Source of the DNA: Chryseobacterium paludis | Lineage (GTDB): Bacteria > Bacteroidota > Bacteroidia > Flavobacteriales > Weeksellaceae | Length of the DNA: 64,000 bases | Assembly (NCBI RefSeq): GCF_025403485.1 | Contig: NZ_CP099966.1 | Span: 2,604,001-2,668,000, forward strand | Reading direction: 5' to 3' | Shown here: piece after piece, positions 25,595 through 34,072 of the stretch | Layout: each line of letters begins with the position of its first letter | How positions within the stretch are numbered: the stretch's first letter is position 1 | Notes under the pieces: generated by a model | What the model was told of the DNA's origin: nothing | Database searches by the model: none | The model's input: only the letters and a program-made list of their open reading frames with translations | Made by a program: the position numbers and the translations under genes

Positions 25595-26593
25595 ATGAGC
25601 GAAGAGGTTAAAAAATTCAAAATAACTATAGACGGACAGACTGCTGAAGTTTTGCCTGGGACTTCTATTTTGGAAGCTGCCAGACAAATTGGTGGAAAAT
25701 CTGTACCTCCTGCAATGTGCTACTATAGCAAATTGGAAACCAGTGGAGGGAGATGTAGAACTTGCTTAGTAGAAGTTTCTAAAGGATCTGAAGCGGATCC
25801 CCGTCCTATGCCAAAATTAGTGGCAAGTTGCAGAACTAATGTAATGGATGGGATGGAAGTAAAAAATCTTACTTCTGATAAAGCTCAGGAAGGTAGAAAG
25901 GCGGTTACCGAGTTTTTATTGGTAAACCACCCGCTAGACTGTCCAATTTGTGATCAGGCCGGAGAATGTCATCTTCAGGATCTTGGTTATGAACATGGTG
26001 TTGTAGGTACAAGAACCGAATTTGAAAGAAATACATACGAAGCAGATGACCTAGGTCCTAATATTAAGCTGAATATGAACCGTTGTATTCTTTGTGCAAG
26101 ATGTGTACTTACGGCTAATCAACTTACCAACACAAGAGAACACGGTATTCTTTTCAGAGGAGATCATGCTGAAATTTCAACATATCTAAATAAAGCATTG
26201 GATAATGATTACATCGGAAACATTATTGATGTTTGTCCTGTAGGTGCTTTAACAGACAGAACAGCTCGTTTTGCAAGCAGAGTTTGGTTTACAAGTCCTA
26301 TGAATGCAACATGTAAATGTGATAAGTGTTCAGGAAAAGCTGTTGTTTGGATGAAGGGAGATGAAGTGGTAAGAGTTACAGCAAGAAAAGACCAGTGGGG
26401 AGAAGTTGAAGAATTTATCTGTGATACTTGTCGTTTCGAAAGAAAAGAATTGAAAGACTGGAATATTGAAGGTCCTAGACATATCGACAGACATTCAGTG
26501 ATTTCACTTAACCATTATGAGAAGCCTAAGGATGAGCTAAGAGTTTTAGACAATCCAATGGCAAAGGAAATCAGCGAAAAAGACGAAAAATAA
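25595..26593 (+). CDS. nuoG: NADH-quinone oxidoreductase subunit G, short form
   Basis: The protein has 332 residues, far shorter than the roughly 900-residue NuoG of enterics. The N-terminal domain binds 2Fe-2S (CYYSKLETSGGRCRTC...C). Next come the His-Cys3 motif HPLDCPICDQAGEC and a 4Fe-4S region with NRCILCARC and VCPVGAL. A partial molybdopterin-type Cys cluster (CKCDKCSG...CDTCRFE) follows, and the large C-terminal molybdopterin-like domain is absent. This short form is, to my knowledge, usual in Flavobacteriia. Confidence 0.92.
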   Translation: MSEEVKKFKITIDGQTAEVLPGTSILEAARQIGGKSVPPAMCYYSKLETSGGRCRTCLVEVSKGSEADPRPMPKLVASCRTNVMDGMEVKNLTSDKAQEGRKAVTEFLLVNHPLDCPICDQAGECHLQDLGYEHGVVGTRTEFERNTYEADDLGPNIKLNMNRCILCARCVLTANQLTNTREHGILFRGDHAEISTYLNKALDNDYIGNIIDVCPVGALTDRTARFASRVWFTSPMNATCKCDKCSGKAVVWMKGDEVVRVTARKDQWGEVEEFICDTCRFERKELKDWNIEGPRHIDRHSVISLNHYEKPKDELRVLDNPMAKEISEKDEK

Positions 26594-26681
26594 TTTTAAT
26601 AAGATATCGGATTTCAGATATTAGACAGCAGACTTTCTCAACTCTAATAGCTAACTTTTCATATCTAACATCTAATAAAAA

Positions 26682-27743
26682 ATGGATTTAATTACATTTA
26701 AATTGATACTTGTACTAGCGCTCTTCTTGCTTTCATTAACGATAGCAGCCTACTCTACCTGGGCAGAAAGAAAAGTTGCTTCTATCATGCAGGATAGAAT
26801 TGGACCAAACAGAGCCGGTCCTTTCGGATTACTGCAACCTCTTGCTGACGGTGGAAAATTTTTCTTTAAAGAAGACTTTACACCTGCCAATGCTGAAAAG
26901 TTTCTTTTTGTATTAGGACCAGCATTAGTAATGTTCATTTCTTTGATCACAGGAGCAGTTATTCCTTGGGGTAAAAGCTTAGATATTGGCGGAATGTCTT
27001 ATGATCTTCAGGTTGCCAATATTGACGTTGGGGTACTTTTCATTATTGGAATGGCTTCCATTGGTGTTTACGGAATCATGATCGGAGGTTGGGCTTCGAA
27101 TAATAAATATTCATTATTAGGTGCTATCCGTGCTTCTTCACAGATGATCTCTTATGAATTGGCAATGGGATTGGCTTTACTTTCTATCATTATGATGACA
27201 GGAAGTTTAGATTTAAAAGTAATTACTGAAACACAGACTACAGGAAAACTGTGGGGGCTTATTCATATTGATGGGATGAACTGGAATATTTTCTATCAGC
27301 CTTTAGCCTTCCTTATTTTCATGGTTGCTGCGTTAGCAGAAACAAACAGACACCCTTTCGATTTACCTGAATGTGAATCTGAATTGGTAACAGGATACTC
27401 TACGGAATATTCTTCAATGAAGTTGGGTTTATACATGTTTGGAGAATATGTAAACATGTTTATCTCAAATGCGTTTATGGTTGTTCTTTTCTTTGGAGGC
27501 TATAACTATCCGGGAATTGAGTGGGTAACGCAAAACTGGGGTGAAAATATTGCCGGAATCCTAAGTATTGTAGCATTTTTATCTAAAACGATAATTGGAA
27601 TTCTGATCTTTATGTGGATCAGATGGACACTTCCAAGATTTAGATATGATCAATTAATGCATTTAGGTTGGAAAACATTAATTCCATTGGCAGTTTTAAA
27701 CCTTGTTATTACCGGAGCTTTAATTTTAGCATTCGGACATTAG
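26682..27743 (+). CDS. nuoH: NADH-quinone oxidoreductase subunit H
   Basis: NuoH is a membrane subunit that helps form the quinone entry path. The protein has 353 residues and eight hydrophobic segments. It carries AERKVASIMQDRIGPNRAGPFGLLQPLADGGKFFFKED and the conserved acidic loop AETNRHPFDLPECESELVTGYSTEYSSMK. The 88-bp spacer before it contains ATATCTAACATCTAATA-type words. Confidence 0.97.
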   Translation: MDLITFKLILVLALFLLSLTIAAYSTWAERKVASIMQDRIGPNRAGPFGLLQPLADGGKFFFKEDFTPANAEKFLFVLGPALVMFISLITGAVIPWGKSLDIGGMSYDLQVANIDVGVLFIIGMASIGVYGIMIGGWASNNKYSLLGAIRASSQMISYELAMGLALLSIIMMTGSLDLKVITETQTTGKLWGLIHIDGMNWNIFYQPLAFLIFMVAALAETNRHPFDLPECESELVTGYSTEYSSMKLGLYMFGEYVNMFISNAFMVVLFFGGYNYPGIEWVTQNWGENIAGILSIVAFLSKTIIGILIFMWIRWTLPRFRYDQLMHLGWKTLIPLAVLNLVITGALILAFGH

Positions 27744-27803
27744 AATAGATAAGAATATATTTTTAATGCTGAATACAACTTCAGCCTAAAAAAATTACAA
27801 TAA

Positions 27804-28361
27804 ATGAAACTTACTAACAGATCAAAAGTTGTTTCTAATAAAGAAATGACCCTTGCTGAGAAAATCTACCTACCAGCGATTTTCAAAGGTATGGGGATTA
27901 CATTCAAGCACGCTGTAAGAACCGTAGTAAAAGGTGCTCCTGCAGTGTATTCGTATCCAGAAGTACAAAAACCAAGAGCTCAGGTTTGGCGTGGTCAGCA
28001 TGTTCTGAAAAGAGATGAGGAAGGAAGGGAAAGATGTACAGCTTGTGGATTGTGTGCTGTTGCTTGTCCTGCAGAAGCAATTACAATGACTGCTTCTGAA
28101 AGAACAAAAGAAGAAAAAGGTCTTTACAGAGAAGAGAAATATGCTTCAGTATATGAAATCAATATGCTAAGATGTATTTTCTGTGGTATGTGTGAAGAAG
28201 CTTGTCCTAAATCTGCTATCTATCTTACAGACAGATTAGTGGATGTAGAGACCAACAGAGGTTCTTTTATCTACGGAAAAGATAAATTAGTTGAAAAGAT
28301 AAATGAAAGGATTGACATCACAGCAAGACAATCCGAGAAACAAAAAAATGCGGTAAAATAA
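27804..28361 (+). CDS. nuoI: NADH-quinone oxidoreductase subunit I
   Basis: NuoI carries 4Fe-4S clusters N6a and N6b. The protein has 185 residues with two ferredoxin motifs, CTACGLCAVACP and CIFCGMCEEACP. It overlaps nuoJ by 1 bp. Confidence 0.97.
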   Translation: MKLTNRSKVVSNKEMTLAEKIYLPAIFKGMGITFKHAVRTVVKGAPAVYSYPEVQKPRAQVWRGQHVLKRDEEGRERCTACGLCAVACPAEAITMTASERTKEEKGLYREEKYASVYEINMLRCIFCGMCEEACPKSAIYLTDRLVDVETNRGSFIYGKDKLVEKINERIDITARQSEKQKNAVK

Positions 28362-28858
28362 TGGATCAGTTTTTATTTTTCTTGGTGGCTTTTTTAGCAG
28401 TGGCTAGTGCAGTATACTTTGTATTTGCAAAAAATCCTTTGTATGCTATTTTGTCATTAATTGTTACAATGTTTTCAATTGCCGGAATGTATATTCTTCT
28501 GAATGCCCAGTTCCTTGCAATTATTCAGATCATCGTTTATGCCGGAGCGATCATGGTATTATTCCTTTACATTCTGATGATGCTTAATCTTAATAAAGAA
28601 GACGAAAGTAAAAAGAACAATACTTTAAAATTCATTGGTGTTTTTACAGCAGGTCTTTTATTGATTGGTGTTTTAGGGGTATTCAGAGGAGTACAGAGCA
28701 AATATGTTGTAGTAGAGAATGTAGACAGAGGAGTTGGTCTTACTAAAAATCTGGGTAAACTTTTGTTTAATGAATATGTTTTACCGTTTGAGCTTGCTTC
28801 CATCCTAATTTTGGCAGGTATTGTAGGTGCGGTATTAATCGGTAAAAAAGATTTATAA
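28361..28858 (+). CDS. nuoJ: NADH-quinone oxidoreductase subunit J
   Basis: NuoJ is a membrane subunit of 165 residues with five helices, including the segment NPLYAILSLIVTMFSIAGMYILLNAQFLAIIQIIVYAGAIMVLFLYILMML with the conserved YAGAIMVLF core. It starts within the stop codon of nuoI. Confidence 0.96.
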   Translation: MDQFLFFLVAFLAVASAVYFVFAKNPLYAILSLIVTMFSIAGMYILLNAQFLAIIQIIVYAGAIMVLFLYILMMLNLNKEDESKKNNTLKFIGVFTAGLLLIGVLGVFRGVQSKYVVVENVDRGVGLTKNLGKLLFNEYVLPFELASILILAGIVGAVLIGKKDL

Positions 28859-28862
28859 AATT

Positions 28863-29192
28863 ATGGGAGAAGTAAATACATTTATACAAAGCGTCCCTTT
28901 AGAGTATTTCATCATTCTTTCTTCAGTATTATTCTGTTTGGGAGTGTTGGGAGTATTGTTGAGAAAAAACGCTATTGTAATTTTGGGTTGTGTAGAGCTT
29001 ATGCTAAATTCTGCAAATCTTTTATTGGCTGCTTTTTCAGCGTATAAAGGGAATAGCGATGGGCAACTTTTAGTTTTCTTCATTATGGTGGTTGCTGCTG
29101 CTGAAGTAGCAGTAGGATTAGCAATTATTGCTATGCTATATAGAAATACCCGTTCTGTAGATGTGAGTATATTTAATAAATTAAGAGGATAA
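28863..29192 (+). CDS. nuoK: NADH-quinone oxidoreductase subunit K
   Basis: NuoK is a three-helix membrane subunit of 109 residues. Conserved acidic residues lie in ILGCVELMLNSANL and VVAAAEVAVGLAII, as needed for proton transfer. It is 4 bp after nuoJ and 3 bp before nuoL. Confidence 0.97.
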   Translation: MGEVNTFIQSVPLEYFIILSSVLFCLGVLGVLLRKNAIVILGCVELMLNSANLLLAAFSAYKGNSDGQLLVFFIMVVAAAEVAVGLAIIAMLYRNTRSVDVSIFNKLRG

Positions 29193-29195
29193 AGA

Positions 29196-31109
29196 ATGGA
29201 AAATTTAGTGTATGCAATAATACTTTTACCACTTTTAGGCTTTCTTATTAACGGTTTATTCGGGAAAAATCTTCCAAAAATTTTGGTTGGAGGATTAGCA
29301 ACTGCAGCGGTTTTCGGATCTTTCTGTATTGCGGTAAGTATTTTTATGAGTTTTAATTCTGAAAGTCAACCCATAATCGTAAAAGCTTTTGAATGGTTTA
29401 GAGTAAATGGAGTTCAGGTAAACTTTGGTTTCCAGATCGATCAGTTGTCTTTAATGATGATCATGATCATTACAGGTATCGGATCATTGATCCACTTGTA
29501 CTCTATCGGATATATGAGCCACGATAAAGGTTTCTATAAGTTCTTTACTTATCTGAATCTTTTCATCTTCTCTATGTTACTTTTAGTAATGGGAAGCAAT
29601 TACCTTATCTTGTTCATCGGATGGGAAGGGGTAGGTTTATGTTCTTATTTATTAATTGGATTCTGGTTCACAAATGAAGAATATGGTAAAGCTGCAAGAA
29701 AAGCATTTATCATGAACAGAATTGGTGACCTTGGTTTATTGATCGGTATTTTCATGATCGCTTCTCAGACCAACGCTATTGATTTCCTTTCAGTAGCTCA
29801 AAATTCTTCAAAATTTGAATTGGACGGAACTGTAATTATCTTTATTACGGCGAGTTTATTTATCGGTGCTACCGGTAAGTCTGCTCAGGTTCCTTTATAT
29901 ACATGGTTACCGGATGCAATGGCTGGTCCAACTCCTGTTTCTGCATTAATTCACGCAGCAACGATGGTAACAGCGGGGATCTATTTGGTAGTAAGATCTA
30001 ACTTCTTATTTACTTTAGCTCCTACCGTTCAGAATGGCATCTTATTAATCGGATTCTTAACAGCAGCATTAGCGGGTTTCTATGCACTTCGTCAAAACGA
30101 CATCAAAAAGGTATTGGCTTATTCCACAGTTTCTCAACTTGGATTTATGTTCATTGCTTTAGGATTAGGAGCATATACAACAGCAATGTTCCATGTAATG
30201 ACACACGCTTTCTTTAAAGCCTTATTATTCTTAGGTGCTGGTTCTGTGATCCATGCTATGAGCAATGAGCAGGATATGCGTTTTATGGGTGGACTGAAAA
30301 AAGTAATTCCTATTACCCATGCTACATTCCTTATCGGAACATTGGCAATCTCAGGATTTCCATTACTTTCAGGGATGATCTCTAAAGATGAAATTTTAGT
30401 TGCAGCATTTGCAAAAAATCCTGTATACTGGGTAATGCTATTTATTCTAGCTGCCATTACAGCAACCTATATGTTCAGATTGTACTATTTAACATTCCAT
30501 GGAGAGTTCAGAGGTACTGAAGAGCAGAAACATCACTTACACGAAAGCCCAATGAACATGACATTACCGTTGGTTGTATTGGCTATACTTTCTGTAATCG
30601 GAGGTTTCATCAACTTACCTCACTTTATTGGTCACGGTCATTATGCAAAATTAATGGAGTGGTTAAAACCGGTTCTTACGGAGGAAAGTTTCAAACAAAT
30701 GGAAGCAACGCTTTCAGGTGTTGATTTTAATACAGAAATGATACTTTTAGCAGCAACAGTGGTTATGTTCTTCACGGTTTGGTTCATTGTTAAAAATACT
30801 TATGTAAATAAGAAAAAGATGGCTTTACCCGAACAGAATTATACAGGCTGGGAAAAGCTTTCTGCTAAGAAATTATATATTGACGAACTTTACAATGCAT
30901 TAATTGTAAAAACTGTTGAAGGATTAGGACGTGGGGGTAAAATGTTTGATAAGGGTGTTCTAGATCGTTTTGTAGACTTCGTAGGCGAAGGTGCTGAAGA
31001 TAGTGGAAGATCTATGAAACGTATTCAAAACGGAAATGTTGAGACATACATTCTTATCATGTCTTTAGCTGTGGGAATTATACTGATTGTTAACTTTATA
31101 TTACAATAA
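29196..31109 (+). CDS. nuoL: NADH-quinone oxidoreductase subunit L
   Basis: NuoL is the distal antiporter-like proton channel. The protein has 637 residues and about 16 helices. It has LFIGWEGVGLCSYLLIGFW, GKSAQVPLYTWLPDAMAGPTPVSALIHAATMVTAGIYL, and KDDIKKVLAYSTVSQLGFM-like residues (here NDIKKVLAYS). The C-terminal lateral helix region follows. Its stop overlaps the nuoM start by 1 bp. Confidence 0.97.
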   Translation: MENLVYAIILLPLLGFLINGLFGKNLPKILVGGLATAAVFGSFCIAVSIFMSFNSESQPIIVKAFEWFRVNGVQVNFGFQIDQLSLMMIMIITGIGSLIHLYSIGYMSHDKGFYKFFTYLNLFIFSMLLLVMGSNYLILFIGWEGVGLCSYLLIGFWFTNEEYGKAARKAFIMNRIGDLGLLIGIFMIASQTNAIDFLSVAQNSSKFELDGTVIIFITASLFIGATGKSAQVPLYTWLPDAMAGPTPVSALIHAATMVTAGIYLVVRSNFLFTLAPTVQNGILLIGFLTAALAGFYALRQNDIKKVLAYSTVSQLGFMFIALGLGAYTTAMFHVMTHAFFKALLFLGAGSVIHAMSNEQDMRFMGGLKKVIPITHATFLIGTLAISGFPLLSGMISKDEILVAAFAKNPVYWVMLFILAAITATYMFRLYYLTFHGEFRGTEEQKHHLHESPMNMTLPLVVLAILSVIGGFINLPHFIGHGHYAKLMEWLKPVLTEESFKQMEATLSGVDFNTEMILLAATVVMFFTVWFIVKNTYVNKKKMALPEQNYTGWEKLSAKKLYIDELYNALIVKTVEGLGRGGKMFDKGVLDRFVDFVGEGAEDSGRSMKRIQNGNVETYILIMSLAVGIILIVNFILQ

Positions 31110-32602
31110 TGTCTGGTTTATTATTAACATTATTACTATTACCTCTAGTAGGTTCGGGATTAGTTTTTGCTTGGAAAGATAAATCCAGCAAATATTTGGC
31201 GCTAGGAATCGCATTGGTACAAATGCTTCTTACATTTTATATACTTTCGGATTTTGATTTTACTCCGACAGTAGATAGTGTATTACAGCATGAGATCAAT
31301 TATCCTTGGTCACAATTTATCAAAAGCTCTCTTCATTTCGGCATTGACGGAATGAGTATGCTTCTTCTATTGTTGACCAATATTCTATCACCTATAATTA
31401 TTTTATCTTCTTTTAATGAAAATATAAACTACAGAAATTCATTCTATGGTCTTATCCTGTTGATGCAGTTCGGACTTGTAGGCGTTTTTACATCTTTAGA
31501 CGGTTTATTATTCTATATTTTCTGGGAAGTAACTTTGATTCCGATCTGGTTTATTGCCGGACTTTGGGGTCAGGAAAATAAAAGATTTGAATTTACAACG
31601 AAGTTTTTCGTATATACATTTGTAGGATCGCTATTCATGTTGGCAGGATTGATTTATGTTTATAATCACTCTGCGTCATTTGCTTTAACAGATCTATACA
31701 ATGCTTCACTTAATGAGACTCAGCAAACAGTAGTGTTTTGGTTTATCTTCTTTGCATTTGCAGTGAAATTACCAATCTTTCCATTTCATACCTGGCAGCC
31801 TGATACCTATACTTACTCTCCTACTCAGGGATCGATGTTGTTATCCGGAATCATGCTGAAAATGGCAGTCTATGGTGTTATCCGCTACTTGTTGCCAATT
31901 ACCCCAATTCCTATTATGGGAATCTCAGGGCAGATTGTAATTATTCTGGCAATCGTTGGTATCCTCCATGGTGCACTGATTGCGATCATCCAGAATGATA
32001 TGAAGAGAATTATTGCTTATTCATCTTTCTCTCACGTTGGATTAATGGTTGCAGGTATTTTTGCTTCAGCAGTTGTTACGCTAAGAGGAACCTTTACTAC
32101 GGAAGGTGCAGAAGGTGCATTAGTGCAGACTTTTGCTCACGGTATTAATGTGGTCGGTTTATTCTACTGTGCAGATATTTTATATAAGAGATTTAAATCA
32201 AGAGATATAAGACAAATGGGAGGTTTAGCGAAAGTGGCTCCAAAATTTGCGGTATTATTCTTACTAATTTTATTAGGTTCAATGGGAGTTCCATTAACTA
32301 ATGGATTTATCGGAGAATTTATTTTGATTAAATCTATTTTCGATTTCAACGTATTAGCTTCTATTATTGCTGGTTTAACAATAATTCTTTCTGCAGTTTA
32401 CTTATTGAGATTCTACGGAAAAGCAATGTTTGGGAAAGGAGATGAAGCAATATTAAGTACAGCAAAAGATCTATCAGGCGTAGAGTTTTCTGTATTAGCT
32501 AGTTTAGCGGTTTTTGTGATTGTACTTGGTATCTTTCCTCAACCGGTAATCGAAATGGTGAGTAGTTCGTTAAAGTTTATCTACCAATCAATGGTTAGTT
32601 AA
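31109..32602 (+). CDS. nuoM: NADH-quinone oxidoreductase subunit M
   Basis: NuoM is the middle antiporter-like subunit. The protein has 497 residues. It contains FYIFWEVTLIPIWFIAGLWG with the key Glu, KLPIFPFHTWQPDTYTYSPTQGSMLLSGIMLKMAVYGVIR and NDMKRIIAYSSFSHVGLM. Confidence 0.97.
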   Translation: MSGLLLTLLLLPLVGSGLVFAWKDKSSKYLALGIALVQMLLTFYILSDFDFTPTVDSVLQHEINYPWSQFIKSSLHFGIDGMSMLLLLLTNILSPIIILSSFNENINYRNSFYGLILLMQFGLVGVFTSLDGLLFYIFWEVTLIPIWFIAGLWGQENKRFEFTTKFFVYTFVGSLFMLAGLIYVYNHSASFALTDLYNASLNETQQTVVFWFIFFAFAVKLPIFPFHTWQPDTYTYSPTQGSMLLSGIMLKMAVYGVIRYLLPITPIPIMGISGQIVIILAIVGILHGALIAIIQNDMKRIIAYSSFSHVGLMVAGIFASAVVTLRGTFTTEGAEGALVQTFAHGINVVGLFYCADILYKRFKSRDIRQMGGLAKVAPKFAVLFLLILLGSMGVPLTNGFIGEFILIKSIFDFNVLASIIAGLTIILSAVYLLRFYGKAMFGKGDEAILSTAKDLSGVEFSVLASLAVFVIVLGIFPQPVIEMVSSSLKFIYQSMVS

Positions 32603-32618
32603 TTTGATATTTTAAGAA

Positions 32619-33998
32619 ATGAGTGTTTTAATTATTGTTTTCCTAACGGCAGTTGCTGCGTTATTTTCAGGAGTTTTTGAACAAGGGAAATTCGCAAGAT
32701 ACATTGGGATTTTGGGGTTAATCATTGCATTATATGTTAGCTTCCTTCCTGAATGTTCATTTTTTGAGCATTACAGACACATGTATGAATATGGCTCTAA
32801 TACTGCTCTATTCACAAAAATCTCAATTGTAACTACTTTACTATTGTTCTTTCTTGGAGGTTTTGCATTCAGCAACCATAGAAGCCATCAGTCCGAATTA
32901 TATGCATTAATGCTATTCGCACTTTGTGGTGGTATTATTCTTTTTGGATTCCAGAATTTAGTGACCCTATTCTTAGGTATTGAAATTCTTTCTATTCCAT
33001 TATATGTGATGGCTGGTGCTAATAAAACTGATCTGAGATCAAACGAAGCTTCGATAAAATATTTCCTGATGGGTGCATTTGCGACCGGATTCTTATTATT
33101 CGGTATCACATTCATTTATGGTAGTGCAGGAACTTTCGATCTATATAAAATTCATGACTTTGGGGCTGCTAATCCTAAAAATGTAATGTTCATCTTAGGA
33201 GTGATCCTTATGTTGTGTGCATTAGCATTTAAAGTGGCTTTAGCACCTTTCCACATGTGGAGCCCGGATGTATATTATGGTTCTCCTTCATTGATCACTG
33301 CTTTTATGGCAAGTGTTGTAAAGATCTCTGGATTTTTTGCATTCTTCAGATTGATGACGATAGGCTTTGCCGGAGTTACTCACGAATGGATCAATGTACT
33401 AGGTGTATTCCTGATCATCACTTTGCTTTTAGCGAATGTAATGGGTCTTGCACAAACCAACGTAAAGAGAATGTTAGCTTATTCATCCGTTTCTCATGCA
33501 GGATATATCGGATTGGTTTTCTTTGGAATGACGAGCCTTTCTACTTATAACCTTGCTTTTTACCTATTTGCTTACTCACTATCTACTGTTGGGGTATTTA
33601 TGTGTCTGATATGGGTAGAAAAATTAAAAAGAGAAACATCTTTTGGAGCTTTCAAAGGATTGGCAAAATCCGAACCTCTTTTAGCAACTGTTGCTGCAAT
33701 CTCTATGCTTTCAATGGCAGGAGTTCCTTTAACAGCTGGTTTTATGGGTAAATTTGCCCTATTCTCTCAGGCAATGAATGGAGCAGCATTCTTAGTATTG
33801 GTAGCTGTTTTAGGTTCTGCAGTTTCAATTGCCTATTACCTGAGATTAATTATTGCGATGTTCTTCTTTAAAGAAACAACATTCAAAACTTCAGAAAAAG
33901 TTACACTCACCTATAATATTGTTGCTGTAGTTATCATTGCTTCAATTGTTATTTTAGGTGTTTTCCCGGACATGTTTGCTAAACAGTTTGGTTTGTAA
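32619..33998 (+). CDS. nuoN: NADH-quinone oxidoreductase subunit N
   Basis: NuoN is the proximal antiporter-like subunit and the last gene of the operon. The protein has 459 residues. It has TLFLGIEILSIPLYVMAG, ALAPFHMWSPDVYYGSPSLITAFMASVVKISGFFA and NVKRMLAYSSVSHAGYIGL. Confidence 0.97.
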   Translation: MSVLIIVFLTAVAALFSGVFEQGKFARYIGILGLIIALYVSFLPECSFFEHYRHMYEYGSNTALFTKISIVTTLLLFFLGGFAFSNHRSHQSELYALMLFALCGGIILFGFQNLVTLFLGIEILSIPLYVMAGANKTDLRSNEASIKYFLMGAFATGFLLFGITFIYGSAGTFDLYKIHDFGAANPKNVMFILGVILMLCALAFKVALAPFHMWSPDVYYGSPSLITAFMASVVKISGFFAFFRLMTIGFAGVTHEWINVLGVFLIITLLLANVMGLAQTNVKRMLAYSSVSHAGYIGLVFFGMTSLSTYNLAFYLFAYSLSTVGVFMCLIWVEKLKRETSFGAFKGLAKSEPLLATVAAISMLSMAGVPLTAGFMGKFALFSQAMNGAAFLVLVAVLGSAVSIAYYLRLIIAMFFFKETTFKTSEKVTLTYNIVAVVIIASIVILGVFPDMFAKQFGL

Positions 33999-34016
33999 GA
34001 ATCAACATAAAAATAT

Positions 34017-34047
34017 AAAAGCACAACATAAAGTTGTGCTTTTTTTA
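34017..34047 (+). terminator. Terminator of the nuo operon
   Basis: AAAAGCACAAC pairs with GTTGTGCTTTT around a 5-nt loop (34017-34044), and the T-run continues. It ends the nuoA-N transcript. Confidence 0.92.
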
Positions 34048-34072
34048 TAACTTTACTTTATAATTTTCAGCA

